This document shows, piece after piece, positions 6,547 through 13,843 of a stretch of 17,603 nt of DNA. The position numbers and the translations under genes are program-made. Numbering within the stretch: position 1 is the stretch's first letter; every line of letters begins with the position of its first letter. The DNA is taken from NCBI GenBank assembly GCA_002419295.1, contig DIFW01000002.1, positions 1 through 17,603 on the forward strand, in the 5' to 3' direction. Source of the DNA: Patescibacteria group bacterium UBA5738. Lineage in GTDB: Bacteria; Patescibacteriota; Minisyncoccia; Minisyncoccales; UBA5738. The notes beneath the pieces are model-generated. The model did not search any database. It worked only from the letters and a program-made list of their open reading frames with translations, and was not told the origin of the DNA.

Positions 6547-6574
6547 ATCATACATATTTTTTCTAATTTGTCAA
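6547..6574 (-). promoter_or_regulatory. Promoter of the orphan gene at 5754-6503
   Basis: A perfect TTGACA (6569-6574) is followed after 16 bases by TATGAT (6547-6552) on the minus strand. Transcription would start near 6540, about 37 bases before the chosen ATG at 6503. The surrounding bases (CCCTTGACA, A-rich spacer) resemble the promoter at 116-143. This promoter decides the start of the gene. Confidence 0.72.
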
Positions 6575-6582
6575 GGGCAACG

Positions 6583-6610
6583 ACAAAAACAAGCCCCGGC
6601 GGGCGCCGGG
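6583..6610 (-). terminator. Rho-independent terminator after nrdD
   Basis: CCCGGC (6595-6600) and GCCGGG (6605-6610) form a GC-only stem with a GGGC loop in plus-strand reading. On the minus strand the stem is followed by GCTTGTTTTTG. It lies about 120 bases after the nrdD stop, beyond the large inverted repeat at 6646-6707. Confidence 0.7.
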
Positions 6611-6645
6611 ATTGGGATAGACAAAAATACAAAATGCGGTTTGGC

Positions 6646-6707
6646 GAGGTTAGTCCTCGGCGAGTATCCCTCGCTTCGCTCAGGACAAGCTACCGAGGAC
6701 TAACCTC
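6646..6707. repeat. 15-bp perfect inverted repeat with 32-base loop
   Basis: GAGGTTAGTCCTCGG (6646-6660) and CCGAGGACTAACCTC (6693-6707) are perfect reverse complements. The loop (6661-6692) holds a further small hairpin CGAG/CTCG (6661-6664/6670-6673) and the phrase TCGCTTCGCTCAGGACAAG. There is no T-run next to it. It lies in the 3' region of nrdD and may be a dispersed palindromic element or an mRNA-stabilising structure. Confidence 0.7.
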
Positions 6708-6731
6708 AAATACAAATACAAAATTCGAGGT

Positions 6732-8846
6732 TTAGGCAATCGATTCTTTTTTCACTTTATATTCTTTGCGGTCCTTGTATTCTTGCTGTTTGCCGTTATT
6801 AAACTGCGCCACGGGACGCAAATAGCCCACCACGCGAGTGTACACTTCGCAAGGCTGTTCAATGGCGCATTTGGGACACTTGAAGTGCTCTCCGGCAATA
6901 TACCCATGAGTGGGGCAAATGGAAAAAGTGGGCGTGACCGTGATATAGGGCAGGCGAAATTTTTCAAACACTTTTTTCACCAACGCTTTCACGCTTTGGG
7001 TGTCGGACAACCTTTCCCCTAAAAACAAGTGCTGAACCGTGCCGCCGTTGTATTGGCATTGAATTTCATCCTGCAATTTCAACGCTTCAAACACATCATC
7101 GGTGAAGTTAACCGGCAATTGGGAAGAATTGGTGTAATACGGGCTTTTTTTGGTACCGGACGCGGCAATGTCGGGATATTTGGCCTTGTCTTTCAGGCAC
7201 AGGCGGTAAGCCGTTGATTCGGCGGGAGTGGCCTCCAAATTGTAGATATTGCCGGTTTCTTTTTGATAATCCAGCATCCGTTCGCGCATAAATCTCATCG
7301 CTTCCACGGCAAACATCCGCCCTTTTTTGGAAGCGATATTTTCGCCCAAAAAATTTATCAACATTTCATTCATTCCAACCAACCCGATCGTGGAAAAATG
7401 ATTGGCATAATATTGACCGCGCGATTTTTTGGTATTGGAAAGATAATGGCGCGAATAAGGATACAACCCTTTTTCAATATAATCCTCAATCACCTTGCGC
7501 TTAAGCTCCAAACTCTCTTTGGCCAAATCCATCAGATGCCCCAAGCGTTCAAAAAACTCTTTCTTGGTTTTGGAAAGATAGCCGATGCGCGGCATATTGA
7601 TCGTCACCACGCCGATCGATCCGGTGAGCGCGCCCGAACCGAACAAACCGCCGCCGCGGTTGTGCAGTTCGGTTAAATCCAGCCGCAGGCGGCAACACAT
7701 TGAGCGCACATCTTCGGGATTCATATCCGAATTGATATAATTGGTGAAATAATTAACGCCGTATTTTGCGGTTGCCTCCCACATCGGTTCCAACGCGGGA
7801 TTGTCCCAGTCAAAATTTTTGGTAATGCTCACGGTCGGAATGGGAAATGTGAAAACGCGTTGGTTTTTGTCGCCATCAAGCATCACTTCGTAAAACGCGC
7901 GGTTGAGCATATTCATCTCCTCTTGGAATTCGCCATAAGTCTTGTCCTGCGGCAAACCGCCGATAATCACCGGTTGCTTGGCAAACGACGGCGAAGGAGT
8001 TAAATCCAGCGTCACATTTGAAAACGGGCATTGAAAACCAACGCGCGTCGGCGTGGCCATATTGAACAGGAATTCTTGCATCGCCTGTTTGACCTGATGA
8101 TAATTCAAATTATCGTAATAGATAAACGGCGCCACCAATGTGTCAAAATTGGAAAACGACACCGCACCCGCCACCTCGCCGGCCAAAGTATAAATAAAAT
8201 TAACGATTTGTCCAAGCACGGTGCGAAAATGCTTGGGCGGTTTTGATTCCAGCTTGCCGGGAGTTCCCCCGAAACCCCGCCGCAAAAAATCATACAAATC
8301 CCATCCCGAACAATACGGCGCCAAGGTATCCAAATTGTGCAAATGAAAATCACCCGACTCGTTGGCCTCGCGGATTTCTTTGGGATAAATTTTGTTCAAC
8401 CAGTATTTTTTAACGATATAGGACACCGCATAATGATTAAGTCCTTGCAAAGAAAAAGCCATATTGGCGTTTTCCTGCACTTCCCAATCCATCCTTTCCA
8501 GATATTGATCCACCCGCTCCACCGCCTCGTCGCTGGCAACCGCCGCCTCGCGAATGCGGCGGCGTTGTTCGCGGTAGAGAATGTAGGATTTGGCGGTATC
8601 CACCAATCCTTCCATAATCAAAACTTCTTCAATAATATCTTGAACCTGCTCCACGCCGGGAACGCCGTTGTTTTTAAAACGCCGTTTGAATAATTTCAAA
8701 ACATCATCGGCGATTTTTTTCGCCTTGGCCTCATCCCCCTGCCCGGTGGCGGTAATCGCCTTGAAGATCGCGTTGATAATCCGATCAAAATCAAAATCCA
8801 CGATTCGTCCATCCCGCTTTTGCACCTTGGTGATTTTATTTTCCAT
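6732..8846 (-). CDS. nrdD: Anaerobic (class III) ribonucleoside-triphosphate reductase
   Basis: This is a 704-residue glycyl-radical enzyme that reduces ribonucleoside triphosphates to deoxy forms without oxygen. Residues about 4-95 are an ATP-cone allosteric domain (KVQKRDGRIVDFDFDRIINAI is its typical opening; cited as KVQKRDGR and DFDFDRI). The catalytic ten-stranded barrel follows. The C-terminal part has the zinc site C644-P-T-H647-G ... C657-P-K-C660, and the glycyl-radical loop RVVGYLRPV with G674 as the probable radical residue, then NNGKQQEY and DRKEY. The length is normal for the class. An AAAGG ribosome-binding site lies seven bases before the ATG. The gene has its own promoter (8939-8966) and a leader of about 86 nt. 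Its activase nrdG is at 2279-2998. Its presence points to anaerobic dNTP synthesis. Confidence 0.95.
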   Translation of the reverse strand: MENKITKVQKRDGRIVDFDFDRIINAIFKAITATGQGDEAKAKKIADDVLKLFKRRFKNNGVPGVEQVQDIIEEVLIMEGLVDTAKSYILYREQRRRIREAAVASDEAVERVDQYLERMDWEVQENANMAFSLQGLNHYAVSYIVKKYWLNKIYPKEIREANESGDFHLHNLDTLAPYCSGWDLYDFLRRGFGGTPGKLESKPPKHFRTVLGQIVNFIYTLAGEVAGAVSFSNFDTLVAPFIYYDNLNYHQVKQAMQEFLFNMATPTRVGFQCPFSNVTLDLTPSPSFAKQPVIIGGLPQDKTYGEFQEEMNMLNRAFYEVMLDGDKNQRVFTFPIPTVSITKNFDWDNPALEPMWEATAKYGVNYFTNYINSDMNPEDVRSMCCRLRLDLTELHNRGGGLFGSGALTGSIGVVTINMPRIGYLSKTKKEFFERLGHLMDLAKESLELKRKVIEDYIEKGLYPYSRHYLSNTKKSRGQYYANHFSTIGLVGMNEMLINFLGENIASKKGRMFAVEAMRFMRERMLDYQKETGNIYNLEATPAESTAYRLCLKDKAKYPDIAASGTKKSPYYTNSSQLPVNFTDDVFEALKLQDEIQCQYNGGTVQHLFLGERLSDTQSVKALVKKVFEKFRLPYITVTPTFSICPTHGYIAGEHFKCPKCAIEQPCEVYTRVVGYLRPVAQFNNGKQQEYKDRKEYKVKKESIA

Positions 8847-8938
8847 AATTAACCTTTTGTTAAATTAAAAACGACTTAAAATCCGATCTATGGCTCGCAT
8901 AAACCGGCAAACGGAGTTTTTCTGTAAGGATATTCTCT

Positions 8939-8966
8939 ATTCTACCCCACCCAAAATTCCCGTCAA
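8939..8966 (-). promoter_or_regulatory. Promoter of nrdD
   Basis: TTGACG (8961-8966) and TAGAAT (8939-8944) on the minus strand are each one base from consensus with a 16-base spacer. Transcription would start near 8932, leaving a leader of about 86 nt before the nrdD ATG. No palindrome matching the NrdR-box pattern was found here. A possible pairing AAAA(C)TCCG with CGGATTTT lies within the leader. Confidence 0.65.
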
Positions 8967-9025
8967 CCGCCCCCAAAATGGCAAATCCGGATTTCGAGAT
9001 TCGTGCTTCGAATTTATGATTTTTT

Positions 9026-9955
9026 TCAGAAACCCGTGGCCACCACCGTAATTTTGATCTCGCCCTTGGGCAAGGTTTGATCATGGACCGCGCCGAAAAT
9101 CACGCGCGCGCGCGAATTGATCTCGGAAGTGATAATTTTGGCGGCTTCTTCCACCTCGGACAAACTGATGTCCAAGCCGCCGGAAACATTAAAAAGCAAT
9201 CCTTTGGCGCCGCGCGCCGGCGCGTCAAACAAAGGCGACTCCATTGCCGCGCGCGCCGCCGCTTCAGCCCGCTTTTCGCCGCGCGCCCGTCCAATACCGA
9301 ATATCGCCCGCCCGGAATCTTTTAGGATGGAACGGACATCCGCGAAATCAACATTGATAATTCCCGGCGACAGCACCAAATCGGAAATGCTTTGCACCGC
9401 TTGCCGCAAAATTTCATCGCAAACCCAAAAAGCGTTGGCCAGCGTGGTGTTGGCATTAAGAGCGGCCAGCAGTTTGTCGTTGGAAATTGAAATCAGCGAA
9501 TCAACTTTGCTTTTCATCAAATCCAGACTTTCCTGGGCAAGACGCTGGCGATAGGCTCCTTCAAAAGAAAATGGGCGAGTTACCACCGCCACCGTGAGCG
9601 CGCCGGAATTTTTGGCAATCTCGGCCACTACGGGAGAAGCTCCCGAACCCGTGCCGCCGCCCATGCCGCACGCCACAAAAACCATCCCCGCTCCCTCAAC
9701 CGCCTTTTGGATCTCGTCGCGCTGTTCCTCGGCGGCCTTGCGCCCCATCTCCGGATTCATTCCCGTGCCCAATCCCTGTGTGAGTTTTCTGCCAATCTGG
9801 ATTTTAACATCGGCTTTGACTTTTTTGAGATCCTGATAATCAGAATTAATCGCGATTAGCTCCACCCCGCGGATCCGGTCTTTTTCCATCCGCCCGATCG
9901 CGTTGCACCCCGATCCCCCCACCCCGACAACTTTGATATTGATTGGATTAAACAT
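9026..9955 (-). CDS. ftsZ: Cell division protein FtsZ, lacking the C-terminal tail
   Basis: This is a tubulin-like GTPase that polymerises into the division ring. The 309 residues contain the N-terminal nucleotide-binding VGVGGSGCNA (10-19), the signature loop GGGTGSG (99-105; most FtsZ have GGGTGTG), the FEG..R segment near 131-138, and the T7 synergy loop NVDFAD (201-206) needed for GTP hydrolysis. The protein stops at KITVVATGF, the exact end of the globular activation domain. The usual linker and conserved C-terminal peptide that binds FtsA and other partners are missing; common FtsZs are about 350-400 residues. The gene follows ftsA by 165 bases and should share its transcript. The ATG at 9953-9955 has no clear ribosome-binding site. 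Confidence 0.95.
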   Translation of the reverse strand: MFNPINIKVVGVGGSGCNAIGRMEKDRIRGVELIAINSDYQDLKKVKADVKIQIGRKLTQGLGTGMNPEMGRKAAEEQRDEIQKAVEGAGMVFVACGMGGGTGSGASPVVAEIAKNSGALTVAVVTRPFSFEGAYRQRLAQESLDLMKSKVDSLISISNDKLLAALNANTTLANAFWVCDEILRQAVQSISDLVLSPGIINVDFADVRSILKDSGRAIFGIGRARGEKRAEAAARAAMESPLFDAPARGAKGLLFNVSGGLDISLSEVEEAAKIITSEINSRARVIFGAVHDQTLPKGEIKITVVATGF

Positions 9956-9965
9956 TCGAAAACAA

Positions 9966-10072
9966 TTTTCAATTTACAATTTACAATTTTCAAACAAAAT
10001 ACAAATTCTTATTCCGTTTGGTCCATTGTTAAATTGAAAATTCATTGAAAATTGATAATTGAAAATTGAAAA
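9966..10072. repeat. AT-rich quasi-palindromic repeats between ftsA and ftsZ
   Basis: TTTTCAATTTACAATTTACAATTTTCAA (9966-9993) is the approximate reverse complement of the segment 10045-10072, with about 24 of 28 bases matching. Both arms are built of short tandem units like TTGAAAATTG / GATAATTG. The RNA could form a long weak hairpin between the ftsA stop and the ftsZ start. The remaining bases 9994-10044 and 10073-10120 hold nothing else that I recognise. Confidence 0.6.
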
Positions 10073-10120
10073 TTCATCAAGCCTGCTGTATAAATATTCA
10101 CGCCACAGGCCTATCCGCTC

Positions 10121-11341
10121 CTACGGCACGAATATCTTAAAAAATCGCTTTATTTTGCCCAGTCCGCCCGCCGAAAATCTCGATCCGCCGGACGCTTCCT
10201 CTTCGCGCTCCGCCCACCCGGACAGCGCCAACCCGCAAACGGCGGCCAGCGCCGGGTCTTCGTCAACATTGGAAAAACCTCCGGGCACGCCAACCGCGCA
10301 GGTGAGCTGGAATATTTTTTTGGCCAAATCTTCAATTCCCGCCAGCTTAACCCCGCCGCCCGCGAGGGTGATTCCCGCCGGCAATTTTTTCTCGCGGCCG
10401 ATTTTTTTCAATTCTTTATTTGCCAATTCAAAAATCTCGGACACTCTTTCCTGAATGATTTTCGAAACCAATCTCTGGGAAAAAACCGCGACGGCTTTAT
10501 CGTTTTCGCCCGCCAATTTGATTTTTTTATCCGCGCCCTTGAAAGAGCAAATCCCCTTCTCGATCTTCAACCGCTCAGCAGTCTGGACATCGATTTTCAT
10601 TCCGATGGCGATGTCATGAGTAATGTTTGATGAGCCGATCGGCAAGATCGCGGCATGAAGCAAATCACCTTCGTCATAAACCGCCAGCCCCGTCGTACCC
10701 GCGCCGACATCCAAAATTGCCGCGCCCAATTCTTTTTGCTGTTCGGAGAGCACCGCCGATGCCGCCGCGATCACCGCCGGCGCGCGATTGGCCACTTCCA
10801 ATCCGCTTTTTAAAATTGCTTGATCGGAATTTTTCAAATAAGGCGAAAATCCCGCCATAATCAAAACTTCGGCTTCAAGACGCACTCCTTTCATTCCCAC
10901 GGCATCTTTCACGCCGGATTCGCCGTCCACCGCGAATTCGCGCGGATAAACATCAATAATCTCCTTGTTGGAAGAAAGCGAAATCGTCCTGGCCGCCTGC
11001 AAAACCCGATCAACATCTTCGGCGGAGATATTGCCGTCGGCGCGCGAAACCGAAACCAGTCCGCGCGATTGAGTACAAAATATATGACTGCCGTTGACGC
11101 TGATATAAGCTTCTTCAATGTCGCGGCCCACCGCCAGCTCCGCGCTCTTAACCGCCGCGGCAACGCATCTGGACGCAAGCTCCGAGTCAATCACCACGCC
11201 CCGCCGCACGCCCCGCGACGGCTGGCGGCCGGTATAAATAATTTCCAAACCGTCTTGATCGGATTTCTTTTGCGCGACCGCGATTTTTATTGATCCGGTG
11301 CCAACATCCAAACCGGTTACCAGCGATGAAGATTTAGCCAT
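10121..11341 (-). CDS. ftsA: Cell division protein FtsA
   Basis: This is an actin-like ATPase that tethers FtsZ filaments to the inner membrane. Its 406 residues show the actin-fold phosphate-1 motif GLDVGTGSIKIAVA (10-23), the FtsA-specific 1C domain around residues 85-165 with the AYISVNGSHI strand, the phosphate-2 motif AAILDVGAGTTGLAVY, and the adenosine motif GITLAGGGVKLAGI. The last residues, GKIKRFFKIFVP (395-406), make an amphipathic helix with hydrophobic and basic faces, the usual membrane-targeting sequence. The length is normal. It follows ybeY by 13 bases and precedes ftsZ, as in reduced division clusters. The ATG at 11339-11341 has no evident Shine-Dalgarno. The FtsZ partner lacks the peptide that FtsA normally binds, so the contact may differ from the textbook one. 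Confidence 0.95.
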   Translation of the reverse strand: MAKSSSLVTGLDVGTGSIKIAVAQKKSDQDGLEIIYTGRQPSRGVRRGVVIDSELASRCVAAAVKSAELAVGRDIEEAYISVNGSHIFCTQSRGLVSVSRADGNISAEDVDRVLQAARTISLSSNKEIIDVYPREFAVDGESGVKDAVGMKGVRLEAEVLIMAGFSPYLKNSDQAILKSGLEVANRAPAVIAAASAVLSEQQKELGAAILDVGAGTTGLAVYDEGDLLHAAILPIGSSNITHDIAIGMKIDVQTAERLKIEKGICSFKGADKKIKLAGENDKAVAVFSQRLVSKIIQERVSEIFELANKELKKIGREKKLPAGITLAGGGVKLAGIEDLAKKIFQLTCAVGVPGGFSNVDEDPALAAVCGLALSGWAEREEEASGGSRFSAGGLGKIKRFFKIFVP

Positions 11342-11354
11342 TGAGATAAATAAA

Positions 11355-11813
11355 TTAAAGTTGAAAGTAAAGCAAATATTCTTCTTCTTTTTTTCTCATT
11401 TTCCGCGCCGCCGTTTCGCTTTTTTCGTGATCTTGGCCCAATAAATGCAAAACGCCGTGAATTATCGCCCATGCCGCTTCCTTTTTGACGCTCGCGCCGG
11501 ATTCTTCGGCATTCTCTCTGATAATTTCAGGACAAACAATCAATTCACCCAACACGCGCGGATAATCAACCGCCGCGCCGGCGATATCATCCCCTTCAAA
11601 AGATAGGACATCGGTGGGACGGTCAATCCCGCGGTATTTTTTGTTGATTTGACGAATTTTTGCCGCACCGGCAAAAACGATCGAAAGCTCAATCTTCTCC
11701 GCGGCGACTTTGCCGACCAATTCCGCCTCGATCACCGCCGCCGCGATCCGTTTAACGAAGGCGGCAGGTAGCGGCGATTTGGCCATGCGGTTAATTTCAA
11801 TATTGATTTTCAT
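11355..11813 (-). CDS. ybeY: Endoribonuclease YbeY (16S rRNA 3'-end maturation)
   Basis: This is a zinc-dependent endoribonuclease needed for 16S rRNA maturation and ribosome quality control. The metal-binding motif H119-G-V-L-H123-L-L-G-Q-D-H129 is complete, and the conserved RPTDVLSF (65-72) and GELIVCPEI (89-97) are present. The frame also opens at a TTG at 11846. The ATG at 11811-11813 gives 152 residues, the usual length, and is preferred. It lies 41 bases after the membrane-protein gene and 13 bases before ftsA, in one probable transcript. Confidence 0.95.
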   Translation of the reverse strand: MKINIEINRMAKSPLPAAFVKRIAAAVIEAELVGKVAAEKIELSIVFAGAAKIRQINKKYRGIDRPTDVLSFEGDDIAGAAVDYPRVLGELIVCPEIIRENAEESGASVKKEAAWAIIHGVLHLLGQDHEKSETAARKMRKKEEEYLLYFQL

Positions 11814-11854
11814 CTGTATTTTAACAAACAAAAGAAATCGGCGCAATCAACGCC

Positions 11855-12484
11855 CTAATCGTCAAATTTCAGCGTGGTGATCACCGACCGGTAAAGCCGA
11901 TCGCCATAATCGTCAACACTGCCGCAATTTTTGAAAGTTTCTCCGGCAAGCAACCCGAATTCAAAAGCGCGCCCCGCGTTTTGGACAAAAACCGAACTGC
12001 CATACAAGCCCGCTTTGGGAGTTTGATAATCAATTTTAACCGCATCTCTGCCGGCAACGGCAATATTTTCCTGATTTTCAATTTCCATGCCTTGCAGTTG
12101 CCGCGCCATAAAATCATCCGGTGCCTCGCTGGACGCGCCCGCGAAAAAATAAAGGTCTCCCAGCGAAAATCCATCGTCGGTTTTTTCCAATTTGGGACAA
12201 CGCGCGTCGTTGGCGGCAAACGGATATTGGAATTCAATTCCATAGCGATCATCCCGATAGAACGCCGGTGCCAATCCGCTTTCCGCTTCCGGCGGGGCAT
12301 CTTCTTGCGTTTGCCCTTGCGCTTCATTTTGCTTCGTCTCAACTTCAACAATTTCGACCTCATCCTTTTCTTGCGGATGGCGATAAATATTGGCATAAAA
12401 ATCCGCGGCAATCCACCCCAAAACCGCCACCGCCAAAATTATCAATATAAAATTAAAATTCCGTCGCGTTTTTCTTTTCCGCAT
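11855..12484 (-). CDS. Membrane-anchored PsbP-like domain protein
   Basis: This is a 209-residue protein with a basic N-terminus (MRKRKTRRN), one membrane segment (about residues 11-31), a Glu/Gln/Pro-rich linker (about 38-70) and a C-terminal domain of about 135 residues. The domain opens with FYRDDRYGIEFQYPF and ends with SVITTLKF, the same frame seen in the proteins at 12610, 15457 and 16165. That pattern resembles PsbP-like domains; family assignment is by motif only. The domain should face outward. Two cysteines, in ARCPKLEK and FKNCGSV, could pair. It is the first gene of the ybeY-ftsA-ftsZ unit, which hints at an envelope or division-related job but does not prove it. The function is unknown. 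Confidence 0.75.
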   Translation of the reverse strand: MRKRKTRRNFNFILIILAVAVLGWIAADFYANIYRHPQEKDEVEIVEVETKQNEAQGQTQEDAPPEAESGLAPAFYRDDRYGIEFQYPFAANDARCPKLEKTDDGFSLGDLYFFAGASSEAPDDFMARQLQGMEIENQENIAVAGRDAVKIDYQTPKAGLYGSSVFVQNAGRAFEFGLLAGETFKNCGSVDDYGDRLYRSVITTLKFDD

Positions 12485-12504
12485 ATCTTTTTTACAATAA
12501 TTTG

Positions 12505-12526
12505 ATTATAGCACTCCGCTTGTCAA
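12505..12526 (-). promoter_or_regulatory. Candidate promoter of the PsbP-like/ybeY/ftsA/ftsZ unit
   Basis: A perfect TATAAT (12505-12510) and a perfect TTGACA (12521-12526) occur on the minus strand, but only 10 bases apart, too close to work as one promoter. Either the TATAAT pairs with a poorer -35 such as TTTGGC, 16 bases upstream, or the TTGACA pairs with AATTAT about 18 bases downstream. Transcription starting near 12498 would give a leader of about 14 nt. Confidence 0.5.
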
Positions 12527-12546
12527 GCCAAAAACCGCCGCCGGCA

Positions 12547-12573
12547 AATTTGTCAATTCCCAATTGGCAAATT
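12547..12573 (-). terminator. Inverted repeat after the gene at 12610, possible weak terminator
   Basis: AATTTG (12547-12552) with CAAATT (12568-12573) and, inside, CAATT (12554-12558) with AATTG (12562-12566) form an 11-bp stem with one mismatch and a CCC/GGG loop. A T5 run follows on the minus strand only about ten bases later, after GCCGGCGGCGG. The stem is AT-rich, so terminator activity is uncertain. Confidence 0.4.
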
Positions 12574-12609
12574 AAAATGCGTTTTCGGTCGATCTGGCTT
12601 GCAATCAAC

Positions 12610-13827
12610 TTATTCAACATTCTGTTCAATCATCTGATACTTACCATTGATAAATTTAAAAATCGTTGAATAAATGCCAAAATTAGTCGCATGAAATGCA
12701 GTGATTGTTTTTTTATCGCCGTCAAACGAAGGATAAGGAATGTTCTCCAAAACCGGGTCTTTCTCAAACCTCTTCAACATGGGATTAAATATCCAATAAT
12801 TATAGCCTGTTATGTTAGCTCCGCGCGCGTTGACTATTCGCAAATCTTTGTATCCGTCAAAATTTATATCTTCGGCGACATTAATGTCTCCATCTAAAAA
12901 GAAGTCCGTCTCAATGGTTTCATCTTCAATCGTAATTTTTTGAACAAGTTTGCCGGCGGAATCCGATATTTCCAATACCACATTCTTTTCATTTTCTTCC
13001 GGTACTTTAAAATTCCATTTTAAAAAGCCGTGGCCAATATCAAAATAACAGTTAAGCGGAAAATCGAATTTCTCCCCTCCTTCGGGCTTATTGAACGGTT
13101 CGGCAAGCGTTGCGCAATGATTATTCCGCGGTTCAACAAACTTGAAAGTGAGAGCTATTTGATCAATAAAAGCCATTCCCCTCTCATTTCCTTCTTTGGC
13201 AACAGAAAATTCTATTAAATTGTTTTCATTCAAAAAATATATTGATTTATATGCCCCCGCCATTCCCATTTCTTCAATCTCATAACCATAATCGCCGTTC
13301 ATAACGATTTTTTTGATTGGAAAATCTTTTGCGCTCCTTTCTGAAAGATAATTTTCGAAAGTCAATCCCCGCAATATCTCTGCGGCCACATAACAATGAA
13401 CGGATGGAGACATGCTACCCTCAACTTCGGCGCAAAATGAATTGTCTTTGCAATCAACTCCCGATGAAAAAAATATACCTTTATCGCTTTTTTCGGGAAG
13501 ATAACCCGCCGGATATTTGAATTCAAACCCGCACTCTACATCGTGGTAAGTTTTCCAACCGCCGGCATCAACGGGTTCGGTTTGACCGGATGCGACTTCG
13601 GCGGTTTTGGTTTCCGGCGATTTTTCCGATTCGACGGCTTCGGTCGTTGCCTCATCTCCGTTTATCGCCAATTGGCTCGGCGGAGTTTCGGTTTTTTGGA
13701 CCGCCGGCACGGGTTTTGGTTTGGCAGTTTGGGAAACATAAAGATATGTCCCAGCGCCGATCGCGGCCAGCGACAGCAAGATTAAAACACCGACAAACAT
13801 CGCAAACCCGTTTTGATTTGATTTCAT
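12610..13827 (-). CDS. Membrane-anchored PsbP-like protein with C-terminal FG-GAP/XAC2610-like domain
   Basis: This 405-residue protein has an N-terminal anchor (FAMFVGVLILLSLAAIGAGTYLYV, about 8-31, in two parts FAMFVGVLILL and SLAAIGAGTYLYV). A Pro/Thr/Glu-rich linker of about 55 residues follows, then a PsbP-like domain opening GWKTYHDVECGFEFKYP and closing IDQIALTFKFVE. The last 160 residues have DINVAEDINFDGYKDLRIV and the NYWIFNP segment, a pattern I associate with FG-GAP-like/XAC2610-type domains in secreted proteins; the D-x-N-x-D-G loop suggests calcium binding. Several cysteines in the outer part could form disulfides. It starts 16 bases after the stop of the ATPase gene, so both are probably co-transcribed. 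The ligand or partner is unknown. Confidence 0.78.
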   Translation of the reverse strand: MKSNQNGFAMFVGVLILLSLAAIGAGTYLYVSQTAKPKPVPAVQKTETPPSQLAINGDEATTEAVESEKSPETKTAEVASGQTEPVDAGGWKTYHDVECGFEFKYPAGYLPEKSDKGIFFSSGVDCKDNSFCAEVEGSMSPSVHCYVAAEILRGLTFENYLSERSAKDFPIKKIVMNGDYGYEIEEMGMAGAYKSIYFLNENNLIEFSVAKEGNERGMAFIDQIALTFKFVEPRNNHCATLAEPFNKPEGGEKFDFPLNCYFDIGHGFLKWNFKVPEENEKNVVLEISDSAGKLVQKITIEDETIETDFFLDGDINVAEDINFDGYKDLRIVNARGANITGYNYWIFNPMLKRFEKDPVLENIPYPSFDGDKKTITAFHATNFGIYSTIFKFINGKYQMIEQNVE

Positions 13828-13843
13828 AATTTTGTTTTTCTTA

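Noticed and set aside
6504..6632. N-terminal extension of the orphan gene to 6632 or to the ATG at 6551
   Set aside because: The extension contains the nrdD terminator and the gene's own promoter, and the ATG at 6551 lies in the -10 box.
8860..9084. Open frame overlapping the FtsZ end that might be a frameshifted FtsZ tail
   Set aside because: It is out of frame with ftsZ, contains the nrdD promoter, and ends in a stretch vaguely like a terminal peptide (LRLPVYASHR) that I judge to be chance. It remains the main test for the missing tail.
12505..12526. TTGACA and TATAAT as one ordinary promoter
   Set aside because: Only 10 bases separate the two boxes, too few for sigma-70-type recognition of both at once.
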